64,000 nt of DNA, taken from NCBI RefSeq assembly GCF_026239675.1, contig NZ_JAPIVQ010000006.1, positions 248,001 through 312,000 of the forward strand, read 5' to 3'. The translations under genes were made by a program, and so were the position numbers. How positions within the stretch are numbered: position 1 is the stretch's first letter; the number at the start of each line of letters is the position of its first letter. Shown here piece by piece: positions 24,913-33,325 of this stretch. The notes beneath the pieces are model-generated. The model was given only the letters and a program-made list of their open reading frames with translations. It was not told where the DNA came from and did not search any database. The stretch is from Pedobacter sp. PLR (GTDB lineage: Bacteria; Bacteroidota; Bacteroidia; Sphingobacteriales; Sphingobacteriaceae).

Positions 24913-26313
24913 TTAGTTCTCCAGATTGATAGCTCTCATTTTATTGTAAAGCGTCTTCCTGTCGATATTCAAGATTTTCGCTGCTTTAGTTTTGTTAAAA
25001 TTCACTTCTCTCAGGACTTTCAAAATCGCTTCGTATTCTGCTTCTAAAGCAGCGTTTTTAAGGTCTCTTGGCTTCTCTGTACGTGCTATAGAAGTTTCCA
25101 TAGCGGAAGCTTTTGCATAAGTAGAGATTTCCAATGGCAGGGCTTTCAATTGAATTTCCTGCGTTTCAGTTAGCAGGGAAGCCCTTCTAACCACATTTTT
25201 CAGCTCTCTCACATTCCCAGGCCAGTTATAAGTCATGATACACTCTTCCACTTCTTCGGAAAAGCCATGGATTTTACGGTTCAGCTCCTGATTTGCACCT
25301 TTCAGGAAAGTATGTGCGAACAACATAATGTCACTACCGCGCATCCTCAATGGTGGCAAGCTCAAAGAAAACTCATTAAACCTATGGTATAAATCTTCCC
25401 TGAATCTTCCCTTTTGGATGGCATCTGCCAGGTTTTCATTCGTGGCCACAATGATCCTTACATCCAGTTCAATTTCCTTGGTGCTTCCGATTCTTTTGAT
25501 CTTACGCTCCTGTACCGTCCTCAATAAGGCGGCCTGGATTTCATAAGAAAGGTTTCCTACTTCATCTAAAAATAAAGTACCTCCATTGGCCATTTCAAAA
25601 TGGCCTATTTTAGTATAAAGTGCGCCGGTAAATGATCCTTTTTCGTGACCGAAAAATTCACTTCCAGCAAGTTCTTTCGTTAATGATCCGCAATCCATTG
25701 CCACAAAAGGCTGGTTTTTCCGGGGACTATTCAAGTGAATGGCCATCGCTACAGATTCTTTACCTGTACCGCTTTCGCCGGTCAGAATCACACTATAAGT
25801 GGTTGGTGCTACCAGGTGAATCTGCCTTAACAGTTCCTTAGAGGCCGCACTTGATCCGTTAACAAAATTATCGGTATGGCTATTCCCCGGCTTTGATCCC
25901 TTTTGCTTTGGTGCTTCATCCTGAATTTCCAGTCTGTTTACATTCAAAGCCATTTGTGTATCAATCGCTTTATTGATGGTATTTAAAATCTCATCAGGGT
26001 ATAAAGGTTTGGTAATGTAATCGTAGGCGCCCAGCTTAATGAGTTCTACAGCAAGTTTAATATCTGAATATCCTGTAATAATGATAACTCCGGTACCCGG
26101 ATAGCTTTCTTTAATCTTGATCAGCATTTCTTTACCATCAGTATCCTCCAAACGGTAATCACATAAGACCAGATCATAGCTTTCCTTTGCCAGATATTCC
26201 ATCGCTGAAACACCACTCGTAGCTGTTGAGACACTAAATGAATTTCGGGTTAAAAACTTAGAAAGTAATAAACCGATGTTTATTTCGTCGTCAACAATCA
26301 ATATTTTTCTCAT
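24913..26313 (-). CDS. Sigma-54-dependent response regulator (NtrC family)
   Basis: This 466-residue protein has three domains. The receiver (about 1-115) has D52 in VLCDYRL and the conserved K in YITKPL. The AAA+ domain (about 150-380) has Walker A GESGTGKES, Walker B GTLFLDEVG and the sigma-54 contact loop GSFTGA, with Ser at the usual first Ala of GAFTGA. The Fis-type HTH is NFNKTKAAKILNIDRKTLYNKMR. It should activate RpoN promoters when phosphorylated. No cognate kinase is adjacent. It heads a leftward cluster with AI-2E, YtxH and holin-like genes. Confidence 0.95.
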   Translation of the reverse strand: MRKILIVDDEINIGLLLSKFLTRNSFSVSTATSGVSAMEYLAKESYDLVLCDYRLEDTDGKEMLIKIKESYPGTGVIIITGYSDIKLAVELIKLGAYDYITKPLYPDEILNTINKAIDTQMALNVNRLEIQDEAPKQKGSKPGNSHTDNFVNGSSAASKELLRQIHLVAPTTYSVILTGESGTGKESVAMAIHLNSPRKNQPFVAMDCGSLTKELAGSEFFGHEKGSFTGALYTKIGHFEMANGGTLFLDEVGNLSYEIQAALLRTVQERKIKRIGSTKEIELDVRIIVATNENLADAIQKGRFREDLYHRFNEFSLSLPPLRMRGSDIMLFAHTFLKGANQELNRKIHGFSEEVEECIMTYNWPGNVRELKNVVRRASLLTETQEIQLKALPLEISTYAKASAMETSIARTEKPRDLKNAALEAEYEAILKVLREVNFNKTKAAKILNIDRKTLYNKMRAINLEN

Positions 26314-26433
26314 AGGGAAATTAAATAGTTTACTCCATTATTACCAGATAAATATAAATACTTTTTTTGTATGGGAAAAATTTTCTACACTTTTAAATCC
26401 GCTGCCCTATAAAAAGGCCATTTTTTACGCAAC

Positions 26434-26464
26434 AAAAAAGCCCATTGAAAAAGATCAAATGGGC
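26434..26464 (-). terminator. Intrinsic terminator after the enoyl-CoA hydratase gene
   Basis: GCCCATT 26440-26446 pairs with AATGGGC 26458-26464. On the minus strand the stem is followed by a run of six T, suitable for the operon ending at 26487. Confidence 0.7.
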
Positions 26465-26486
26465 CTAAATTATAGTTTAAACGAGA

Positions 26487-27269
26487 TTATTTCCCTAAAA
26501 ACACTGCTTTTCTTTTTTCTAAAAATGCAGAAGTACCTTCTTTAAAGTCTTGTGTATCAAAACACTTACCAAACTCCTTAATCTCTGTTTCATAGCCATT
26601 TTCGTCAAAACGAATGGCGGCATTAACCGCGCGGATTGCACTCCCAATTGCCAGTGGTGCCCGAAGCTTGATTTTTGACAGGATTTCTTCCGCTTTTGTA
26701 AGCAATTCTTCTGCAGGAACGACATGATTTACCAGTCCGATTTTTCCGGCTTCCGCAGCGGTAATCATATCCGCGGTAGTGATCATTTCTATCGCTTTAC
26801 CCTTTCCTACCAACTGTGTGAGGCGTTGTGTGCCCCCATAGCCCGGAATTAAACCTAAAGTCACTTCCGGCAATCCTAATTTTGCCGTTTCTGAAGCAAT
26901 GCGAATGTGGCAGGCCATGGCCAGTTCCAATCCGCCGCCTAAAGCAAAACCATTAATCGCGGCAACTACTGGTTTAGGGCAATTTTGGATCGCATCAAAG
27001 ACCTGATTTTGTCCATTTCTGGCCAGGGCCTCTCCTTCTGCACCGGAATAGGCCGCAAACTCGGAGATATCTGCTCCGGCAACAAAGGCTTTTGGCCCGG
27101 CACCGGTTAGTAAAACTGCACGTACCTGATCGTTCTGTGCAGCAAAAGCAATGACATCCGCCAGCTCCGTTAAGGTCTCTTTATTGAGCGCATTCAACTT
27201 CTGCTCCCTGTTAATGGTCACATATAATACGGATTCTCTGATTTCTGATAGAAGATTTTGATACGCCAT
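26487..27269 (-). CDS. Enoyl-CoA hydratase/isomerase family protein
   Basis: This 260-residue crotonase-fold enzyme has the oxyanion-hole segments AGADI (65-69) and INGFALGGGLELAMACHIRIAS, and both catalytic acids, E115 (GGGLE) and E135 (LGLPEVTLGLIPGYGG). Two Glu residues at these places are typical of true enoyl-CoA hydratases of short-chain substrates. It starts 26 bp after a B12-binding mutase subunit gene, so the pair may act in acyl-CoA or propionyl-CoA metabolism; the link is inferred from position. Confidence 0.92.
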   Translation of the reverse strand: MAYQNLLSEIRESVLYVTINREQKLNALNKETLTELADVIAFAAQNDQVRAVLLTGAGPKAFVAGADISEFAAYSGAEGEALARNGQNQVFDAIQNCPKPVVAAINGFALGGGLELAMACHIRIASETAKLGLPEVTLGLIPGYGGTQRLTQLVGKGKAIEMITTADMITAAEAGKIGLVNHVVPAEELLTKAEEILSKIKLRAPLAIGSAIRAVNAAIRFDENGYETEIKEFGKCFDTQDFKEGTSAFLEKRKAVFLGK

Positions 27270-27295
27270 AAATTTCGGTTAAGGAAGTTTAAATG

Positions 27296-27715
27296 TTAGA
27301 AGTTTCTGTTTTCAGCCACCCAGTCTTTGATGTAATTGGTGATGGTTTCCATGGTAGTTCCCGGAGCAAATAGTTCTCCGACACCAATCGCTTTTAGCTT
27401 GTCCATGTCGCTTTCCGGAATGATACCACCGCCGGTCAGCAGGATATCCGTCACTCCTTTCTGTTTCATGATTTCTACTATTTTGGGGAAGACGGTCATG
27501 TGTGCGCCTGATAAAATCGAGACCCCAATTGCGTCCACATCTTCCTGTAAAGCGGTGTTTACCACCATCTCCGGCGTTTGTCGAAGGCCGGTATAAATCA
27601 CTTCCATCCCGGCATCCCGCAACGAAGTAGCAATGACTTTTGCGCCCCTATCGTGCCCATCCAATCCAACTTTAGCCACTAAAACCCGAATGGGTCTGTT
27701 TAATGTGTTGCTCAT
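27296..27715 (-). CDS. Stand-alone cobalamin-binding domain protein (methylmalonyl-CoA mutase C-terminal type)
   Basis: This 139-residue protein is a B12-binding domain alone. It has the base-off motif DxHxxG at D19-H21-G24 (AKVGLDGHDRGAKVIA), the second motif DAIGVSILSGAHM and LLTGGGIIPESD with FAPGT. These match the C-terminal domain of methylmalonyl-CoA mutase. The catalytic TIM-barrel partner is not in the window, so it is either a subunit of a split mutase (isobutyryl- or ethylmalonyl-type) or a cobalamin-dependent accessory protein. It is cotranscribed with an enoyl-CoA hydratase gene. Confidence 0.9.
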   Translation of the reverse strand: MSNTLNRPIRVLVAKVGLDGHDRGAKVIATSLRDAGMEVIYTGLRQTPEMVVNTALQEDVDAIGVSILSGAHMTVFPKIVEIMKQKGVTDILLTGGGIIPESDMDKLKAIGVGELFAPGTTMETITNYIKDWVAENRNF

Positions 27716-27766
27716 AAAATATACGAATAGTAGGTTGTAAATGTAAGTAAATTAGCGGTTTTATGT

Positions 27767-27774
27767 TAACTTTG
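27767..27774 (+). promoter_or_regulatory. Candidate -7 box (TAACTTTG) for glnS
   Basis: TAACTTTG fits TAnnTTTG and lies 21 bp upstream of the ATG at 27796. Because it lies inside the longest open frame, it argues for that later start. Confidence 0.5.
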
Positions 27775-27795
27775 AAGACTAAATTTACAGTTTTT

Positions 27796-29457
27796 ATGAG
27801 TGAGGAAAGATCATTGAACTTTATTGAAGAGATCATTGAAAACGATTTGAAAAGTGGAAAATACGAGACCTTAATTACTCGTTTTCCGCCTGAACCGAAT
27901 GGTTATTTACACATCGGACACGCGAAGGCGATTTGCCTGAACTTCGGTCTGACCAAAAAATATGGTGGCTATACAAACCTGAGGTTTGATGATACCAACC
28001 CGGTAACTGAGAAAACTGAATATGTAGACAGTCAGCAGGAAGACATTAAATGGCTTGGTTTTGAGTGGAAAAATGAACTGTATACTTCAGATTACTTTGA
28101 TACTTTATACGATTTCGCAGTTAAACTGATCGAAAAAGGCCTGGCTTATATCGACGATAGCACTGCCGAAGAAATTGCAGCCCTGAAAGGTACGCCTACA
28201 GAGCCCGGAACAGACAGCCCATTCCGTTCCCGCAGCATTGCGGAAAACCTGGACCTGTTTGCCCGTATGAAAGCGGGTGAATTCCCTGATGGTGCACGTA
28301 TTTTAAGAGCGAAGGCAGATATGTCCAGCCCGAATATGATCATGCGCGATCCGATTATTTACCGCATCAAACATGCAGAACATCACCGTACCGGCAACAA
28401 ATGGTGTATTTATCCGATGTACGATTTTGCACACGGACAAAGTGATAGCATTGAGCAAATCACGCATTCGATCTGTACTTTAGAGTATGTATCGCACCGT
28501 GAGCTGTACGACTGGTTTATTGAACACCTGGAAATTTTCCCTTCTAAACAATATGAATTTGCCCGTTTAAACCTTTCTTATACGGTAATGAGCAAAAGAA
28601 AACTACTGCAATTGGTAAATGAAGGCGTTGTAACCGGATGGGATGATCCACGCATGCCTACCATCAGTGGTTTGAGAAGAAGAGGATATACTCCGGACAG
28701 TATCCGTGAATTCTGCGAAAGAATCGGGATTGCGAAAAGAGAAAACCTGATCGAACTCAGCTTACTGGAATTCTGTGTACGTGAACACCTGAATAAAATT
28801 GCCAACAGAGTAATGGCGGTATTAGATCCGATTAAACTGATCATCACCAATTACCCTGAAGGACAGGAAGAAACCTTAAACGGCGAAAACAACCCTGAAG
28901 CAGAAGATAAAGGCGGAATCAGAGCCATTCCTTTCAGCAATGAACTATGGATTGAGCGCGAAGATTTCATGGAAGAACCGGCTAAAAAATGGTTCAGACT
29001 AGCGCCTGGTGCAACGGTAAGATTGAAACACGCCTACATTGTACAGTGTGAAAGCTTCGTAAAAGATGCAGAAGGTAATGTAACGGAAGTTCATTGTACT
29101 TATATCCCTGAATCGAAAAGTGGCGAAGATACCAGCGGTATCAATGTTAAAGGAACAATCCACTGGGTAAGTACAAAACATGCTAAAAAAGCAGAAATCA
29201 GAACTTACGACCGCCTGTTTACAGTAGAATCTCCGGATTCGGAAGAAGGTGATTTCAAAGATTACCTGAACCCTGATAGCGTTGACGTGATTAAAGAAGC
29301 TTATATCGAGCCTTATTTAGCCAATGCAGACCTGGATTCAAGATACCAGTTCATCCGCAAAGGATATTACTGTGTAGATAAAGATTCTACTCCGGAACAT
29401 TTGATCTTTAACCGTACGGTTGGATTGAAAGATGCCTGGGCAAAAGCAAAAAAATAA
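27796..29457 (+). CDS. glnS: Glutamine--tRNA ligase
   Basis: This class I synthetase of 553 residues charges tRNA-Gln. The HIGH motif is in RFPPEPNGYLHIGHAKAI, followed by NLRFDDTNPVTEK, the KMSKS-like VMSKRKL, and GWDDPRMPTISGLRRRGYTP, which is specific to GlnRS rather than GluRS. The C-terminal beta-barrel anticodon domain (WIEREDFMEEPAKKWFRLAPG) is complete. The longest frame starts at 27763, but the promoter box covers it; MSEERSLNFIEEII at 27796 is the expected start. gltX is also present at 40358, so both pathways of the pair are direct. Confidence 0.97.
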   Translation: MSEERSLNFIEEIIENDLKSGKYETLITRFPPEPNGYLHIGHAKAICLNFGLTKKYGGYTNLRFDDTNPVTEKTEYVDSQQEDIKWLGFEWKNELYTSDYFDTLYDFAVKLIEKGLAYIDDSTAEEIAALKGTPTEPGTDSPFRSRSIAENLDLFARMKAGEFPDGARILRAKADMSSPNMIMRDPIIYRIKHAEHHRTGNKWCIYPMYDFAHGQSDSIEQITHSICTLEYVSHRELYDWFIEHLEIFPSKQYEFARLNLSYTVMSKRKLLQLVNEGVVTGWDDPRMPTISGLRRRGYTPDSIREFCERIGIAKRENLIELSLLEFCVREHLNKIANRVMAVLDPIKLIITNYPEGQEETLNGENNPEAEDKGGIRAIPFSNELWIEREDFMEEPAKKWFRLAPGATVRLKHAYIVQCESFVKDAEGNVTEVHCTYIPESKSGEDTSGINVKGTIHWVSTKHAKKAEIRTYDRLFTVESPDSEEGDFKDYLNPDSVDVIKEAYIEPYLANADLDSRYQFIRKGYYCVDKDSTPEHLIFNRTVGLKDAWAKAKK

Positions 29458-29498
29458 GCTGACCTCAGCCTTTTAAGGATAAAAGGGATGAAAATATT

Positions 29499-29536
29499 AA
29501 AGGCCAGATCAGCGGATATCCGTTAATCTGGCCTTT
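29499..29536 (+). terminator. Terminator after glnS
   Basis: AAAGGCCAGAT 29499-29509 and ATCTGGCCTTT 29526-29536 form an 11 bp stem, followed by two more T. The loop contains a CGGATATCCG palindrome. Confidence 0.85.
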
Positions 29537-29590
29537 TTCATGTAAAGCATTTAATCCCCATCTCTTTCAGGGAGCCTGGTTTTTCTTCGC

Positions 29591-30424
29591 TTATAAATAT
29601 TTAGTGTACAAATTATACAGAATCAGCTTATCAGCAGGTGTCAATACCGGCGTTATATCTGTTTGTACGAAGTGAATTTTAAAGGCAACTATCGCGGAGG
29701 TTACATTGCTTACATTGTATCCGATTGCTCTCAATGCCAGTTCTGCATTAAAATCTACCGGTGGCATTTTTAACACGTCATCATACCATAATCCAAATCC
29801 TTTTTTTGATAAAACCTTCCATGGGAAGTTTAAAGGATCAATTTTACGCCTTGGCGCTACATCCGAGTGTCCAATAAAGTTGGCCGCAGGAATGTTATAT
29901 TTTTTCTTTAATGCGCCTAACAATGTCACCAGGCTTCTTACCTGTGCATCAGCAAACGGCTCTTTTCCGTTGTTATCCAGCTCAATCCCTATCGAAGAGG
30001 AGTTCAGATCGGTATCATTGCCCCATTTCCCTATTCCTGCATGATTGGAACGCAGGTATTCATTGACCATTTGAACCACTTTACCATCTCTGCCGATCAC
30101 ATAATGTGCACTTACTTCTGCTTTTTTGTTGAGAAAGGTTTTCACCGTTTGATTCAGGGAATCCTGTGCCGTATGGTGCAGAATCACAAAGTTAGGACGG
30201 CGCATTCCGAAGTTTACTGAGCCTATCCAGTCCTGCATGGTCGGATCCAGCGTCTCTTTACTTTGTTTTATTGGTGGAGTAGATTTGATGATTTCGGAAA
30301 AACCAGTCGCTTGTTCTTTATAGATTTTATTGGTAGCGGCATACTTGTTTGAAGAGCAGGAAGCCATAAAGAACAAGGAGAATATAAATAAGCCTGCGCC
30401 TTTAATTTGAGAAGTTGGGATCAT
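29591..30424 (-). CDS. N-acetylmuramoyl-L-alanine amidase, lipoprotein
   Basis: This amidase_2-type zinc enzyme cuts the bond between MurNAc and L-Ala in peptidoglycan. Motifs are FVILHHTAQDSL (zinc His), SAHYVIGRDGKVVQMV, NHAGIG, GIELDNNG and FIGHSDVAPRRKIDPL (second zinc His and catalytic Lys region). The start at 30424 gives a lipoprotein signal (IFSLFFMASCSS, lipobox Cys), so the protein is probably anchored in the outer membrane, as AmiD is. The longest frame, starting at 30478, would spoil that signal. Divergent from the M49-like gene. Confidence 0.9.
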   Translation of the reverse strand: MIPTSQIKGAGLFIFSLFFMASCSSNKYAATNKIYKEQATGFSEIIKSTPPIKQSKETLDPTMQDWIGSVNFGMRRPNFVILHHTAQDSLNQTVKTFLNKKAEVSAHYVIGRDGKVVQMVNEYLRSNHAGIGKWGNDTDLNSSSIGIELDNNGKEPFADAQVRSLVTLLGALKKKYNIPAANFIGHSDVAPRRKIDPLNFPWKVLSKKGFGLWYDDVLKMPPVDFNAELALRAIGYNVSNVTSAIVAFKIHFVQTDITPVLTPADKLILYNLYTKYL

Positions 30425-30528
30425 AATGAAGGATATAGAACTGGTAAAATTACTATTTTTTACTAATTTAGTTGCCATCTTATACTCAGATCAATGCAGG
30501 ATCGTGACAGAAATGCCCGCATTTGATG

Positions 30529-30536
30529 TAACTTTG
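30529..30536 (+). promoter_or_regulatory. Candidate -7 box (TAACTTTG) for the M49-like gene
   Basis: TAACTTTG fits TAnnTTTG, 26 bp upstream of the ATG at 30563. Confidence 0.45.
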
Positions 30537-30562
30537 CTACCGATAAAAAAACAAGTATCTAT

Positions 30563-32245
30563 ATGAAGAACTTAAGCAAATTAACGCTTATTATTGCCGG
30601 ATGTGCGGTCGCTACATGGATTTCGTCTTGTAGTAATCCTCAGGGAACCACCAATACCCATGCCAAAGAGATCAGCTCAGGTGAAGACAGCTTACAACAT
30701 TACGTAGACGAGCGAATTGGCATCTATGAAAAGGTGAAATTAAGTACCAACCTGAACGATTTATCTGCCACCGACCGTAAGATCTTGCCTTTATTGATTC
30801 AGGCTGCTCAGATTATGGATGATTTGTTCTGGAAACAGGCTTATCCTCAACGCGACAGTCTGCTGAGCACGATAAAAGATGAAAAAACCAAAGCATTTGT
30901 ATGGATCAACTATGGACCATGGGATCGCTTAAACGGTGATAAGCCATTTATTGCAGGCATCGGTCCAAAACCTGATGGTGCAACGTTCTACCCTGCCGGG
31001 ATGACTAAAGAACAAGTGGAGAAATCTGATTTAAAAAATAAATTCAACCAGTATTCTGTCATCAGAAAAGACAGTACCGGAAAACTAGTTGAAATTCCTT
31101 ACCATGTATTGTTCGCTTCGGAATTGCAAAATGCTTCTTCATTATTAAAGCAAGCAGCATTATTAACTGATGATGCCGGTTTCAAAAAATACCTGAACCT
31201 TCGTGCTGATGCTTTAACCACAGATGATTTCACGGCAAGTGATTATGCCTGGTTAGACATGAAAACGAATAATCTGGACATCATTATCGGTCCGATTGAA
31301 AACTATGAAGATAAATTATTCAATGCCAGGGCTTCTTATGAGTCTTATGTATTGGTAAAAGATAAGGTTTGGAGTAAACGTCTGGCCAAATATGTAGCCA
31401 TGTTGCCTGAATTACAGGAGGGTCTACCGGTTGAGGCAAAGTACAAAAAAGAAAAACCTGGAATCGACTCAGAGCTAAATGCTTATGATGTAGTTTATTA
31501 CGCAGGAGATTGTAATGCGGGATCAAAAACCATTGCGGTAAACCTACCGAATGATGAAATCATTCAGCAGAAAAAAGGCACGAGACGTTCTCAATTGAAA
31601 AACGCGATGAAAGCCAAGTTTGATAAAATTTTGCTTCCGATTTCAAAAGAACTGATCGACAAAGACCAGCAGCAGTATATTAATTTCGATGCTTTTTTTG
31701 CCAATGTGATGTTCCACGAAGTGGCTCACGGTCTTGGAATCAAGAAAACAGTAACTGGTAAGGGTTTCGTTAAAGAAGCTTTACAGGAGCAATATTCCTG
31801 GTTAGAAGAAGGTAAAGCCGATGTACTGGGTCTTTACATGGTAACCGGTTTACTTAAAAAAGGAGAGTTAGAAGGTGATCTCAAAACCTTTTACACGACA
31901 TATATGGCCGGAATCCTACGTTCAGTAAGATTTGGTGCTGCAAGTGCACATGGTAAAGCCAATATGCAATGTTTCAATTTCTTCAAAGAGAATGGTGCTT
32001 TCATCAGAAACCCGGACGGAACATATAAAGTAGATTTCACGAAATTTGAAACTGCGATGAACAAGCTGAGTAAACTGATCATTACCCTTCAGGGAAATGG
32101 CGATAAAGCAGCCGTAGCGAAAGTACAAAAAGAGAATGCCGTAATCAGTGCTGAGTTACAAAAAGACCTGGACAAACTGACGCAAAAAGGCATTCCTGTA
32201 GATATTATATTTGAACAGGGTGTAGATGTGCTTGGCGTAAAATAA
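30563..32245 (+). CDS. Lipoprotein zinc hydrolase resembling peptidase family M49 (dipeptidyl-peptidase III-like)
   Basis: This 560-residue protein has a lipoprotein signal (IIAGCAVATWISSCSNP). The zinc site is FHEVAHGLG (H385, E386, H389) with a third ligand candidate in LEEGKADVLGLY (E415/E416). DPP III itself has HExxxH with one more residue in the helix, so this is a relative and not a typical DPP III; the later EExxAD motif does resemble it. Substrate is unknown; it could trim peptides or act on another metabolite. It is flanked by its own promoter and a strong terminator. Confidence 0.8.
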   Translation: MKNLSKLTLIIAGCAVATWISSCSNPQGTTNTHAKEISSGEDSLQHYVDERIGIYEKVKLSTNLNDLSATDRKILPLLIQAAQIMDDLFWKQAYPQRDSLLSTIKDEKTKAFVWINYGPWDRLNGDKPFIAGIGPKPDGATFYPAGMTKEQVEKSDLKNKFNQYSVIRKDSTGKLVEIPYHVLFASELQNASSLLKQAALLTDDAGFKKYLNLRADALTTDDFTASDYAWLDMKTNNLDIIIGPIENYEDKLFNARASYESYVLVKDKVWSKRLAKYVAMLPELQEGLPVEAKYKKEKPGIDSELNAYDVVYYAGDCNAGSKTIAVNLPNDEIIQQKKGTRRSQLKNAMKAKFDKILLPISKELIDKDQQQYINFDAFFANVMFHEVAHGLGIKKTVTGKGFVKEALQEQYSWLEEGKADVLGLYMVTGLLKKGELEGDLKTFYTTYMAGILRSVRFGAASAHGKANMQCFNFFKENGAFIRNPDGTYKVDFTKFETAMNKLSKLIITLQGNGDKAAVAKVQKENAVISAELQKDLDKLTQKGIPVDIIFEQGVDVLGVK

Positions 32246-32286
32246 ACGAAGCAATTCCGTTTATAACAGGCAGCAAGCCTGTATAC

Positions 32287-32326
32287 AAAAGGGCAGCAAA
32301 CCAGATTATGGTTGCTGCCCTTTTTT
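32287..32326. terminator. Bidirectional terminator between the M49-like gene and the signalling operon
   Basis: AAAAGGGCAGCAA on the left and TTGCTGCCCTTTTTT on the right form a 13 bp stem, extended by ACC/GGT with one bulged A. Confidence 0.85.
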
Positions 32327-32375
32327 CATAGCCACAAAAGCTTTTGTTAGAAAGACGGTCTGTTCAACAGCCGCT

Positions 32376-32744
32376 TTATTTGTTCAAATGTCTTACAATG
32401 ATATTTTCCAGTTCCTGAATATCGAAGGGCTTAGACAGATAGCCATCCGCGCCTGCCTGTTCCGCTAAAGATTTAACATCATTATTGGCCGTAAAGTAAA
32501 TCACAGGAATGTTTTTTAAGCGCTCATCCCCCTTCAGCTCTCTTGTGGCATCAATTCCACCTACATCAGGTAGCCAATTGTCCATAAAAATGATATCCGG
32601 CATATAAGCCATAACCTGATCGATAATCTGGTTAGAAGTCGCAGAGGTCTTAATCTCATAGCCTGCATCTTCCAGAATAATCGTACACAATTCTAAAATA
32701 TCCGCATTATCATCAAACACAAAAACCTTTTTCAAATTCCCCAT
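32376..32744 (-). CDS. Single-domain response regulator
   Basis: This 122-residue receiver has the acidic pair in VFDDNADI, the phospho-acceptor Asp in DIIFMDNWLPDVGG, the Thr in VIYFTANND and the Lys in GYLSKPFD. It has no output domain, so it must act by protein contact or as a phosphate relay. It is the last gene of the six-gene signalling operon, 17 bp after CheB. Confidence 0.92.
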   Translation of the reverse strand: MGNLKKVFVFDDNADILELCTIILEDAGYEIKTSATSNQIIDQVMAYMPDIIFMDNWLPDVGGIDATRELKGDERLKNIPVIYFTANNDVKSLAEQAGADGYLSKPFDIQELENIIVRHLNK

Positions 32745-32761
32745 TTATCTTGTTGTTGTTT

Positions 32762-33325
32762 CTAGCTTAGTAAATTTATAAATGTTGCCATCTCTTCAAT
32801 GCGCAACACACGATCTATATGTACATTTTTTTGTGCCTGCTCCGGCATATAGGCTACCTGCGCCGTTTCAGGGTCTTGTATCACTGCAATTCCTCCCCAG
32901 TGTTTTACGCTCAGCAGTCCATTTACGCCATCGGCATTGGAACCGGAAAGCAACAGACAAACCAGATCCTCTTTATAGGCTTCTGCTGCGGTTTGGAAGG
33001 TCACATCTATTGCCGGTCTGGAATAATTCACCTTCTCTGAATAGTCTAAAGAGAAAGTGCCATCCATTTCAATAAGCAAATGATAGTCTGATGGGGCAAT
33101 ATAAATGGTTCCGGGAACCATCAACTCCTTCTCATCGGCTTCTTTCACCGCCATTTTTGTTCTGGAAGACAGTAGTCCCGGCAACAAAGAATCGACCCCA
33201 TGTTTCCGGTGTATTACAATCACAATCGGAAAGGAAAGCTCCGGATCAATCGCCGGGAGGACTTTTAACAGTACCTCCAGGCTTCCAGCCGAGCCGCCGA
33301 TAATAAATGCCTTACATTTCTTCAT
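32762..33325 (-). CDS. CheB-type protein-glutamate methylesterase without receiver domain
   Basis: This 187-residue protein is a CheB catalytic domain alone. The triad is visible as S12 (IIGGSAGSLE), H40 (VIVIHRKHG) and D133 (LLLSGSNADGVNGLL). Classic CheB has an N-terminal receiver that gates activity; it is absent here, so activity may be controlled by the separate receivers in the operon. CheB removes methyl groups from receptor glutamates, yet no chemoreceptor is seen. Its start overlaps the CheR stop by 1 bp. Confidence 0.92.
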   Translation of the reverse strand: MKKCKAFIIGGSAGSLEVLLKVLPAIDPELSFPIVIVIHRKHGVDSLLPGLLSSRTKMAVKEADEKELMVPGTIYIAPSDYHLLIEMDGTFSLDYSEKVNYSRPAIDVTFQTAAEAYKEDLVCLLLSGSNADGVNGLLSVKHWGGIAVIQDPETAQVAYMPEQAQKNVHIDRVLRIEEMATFINLLS

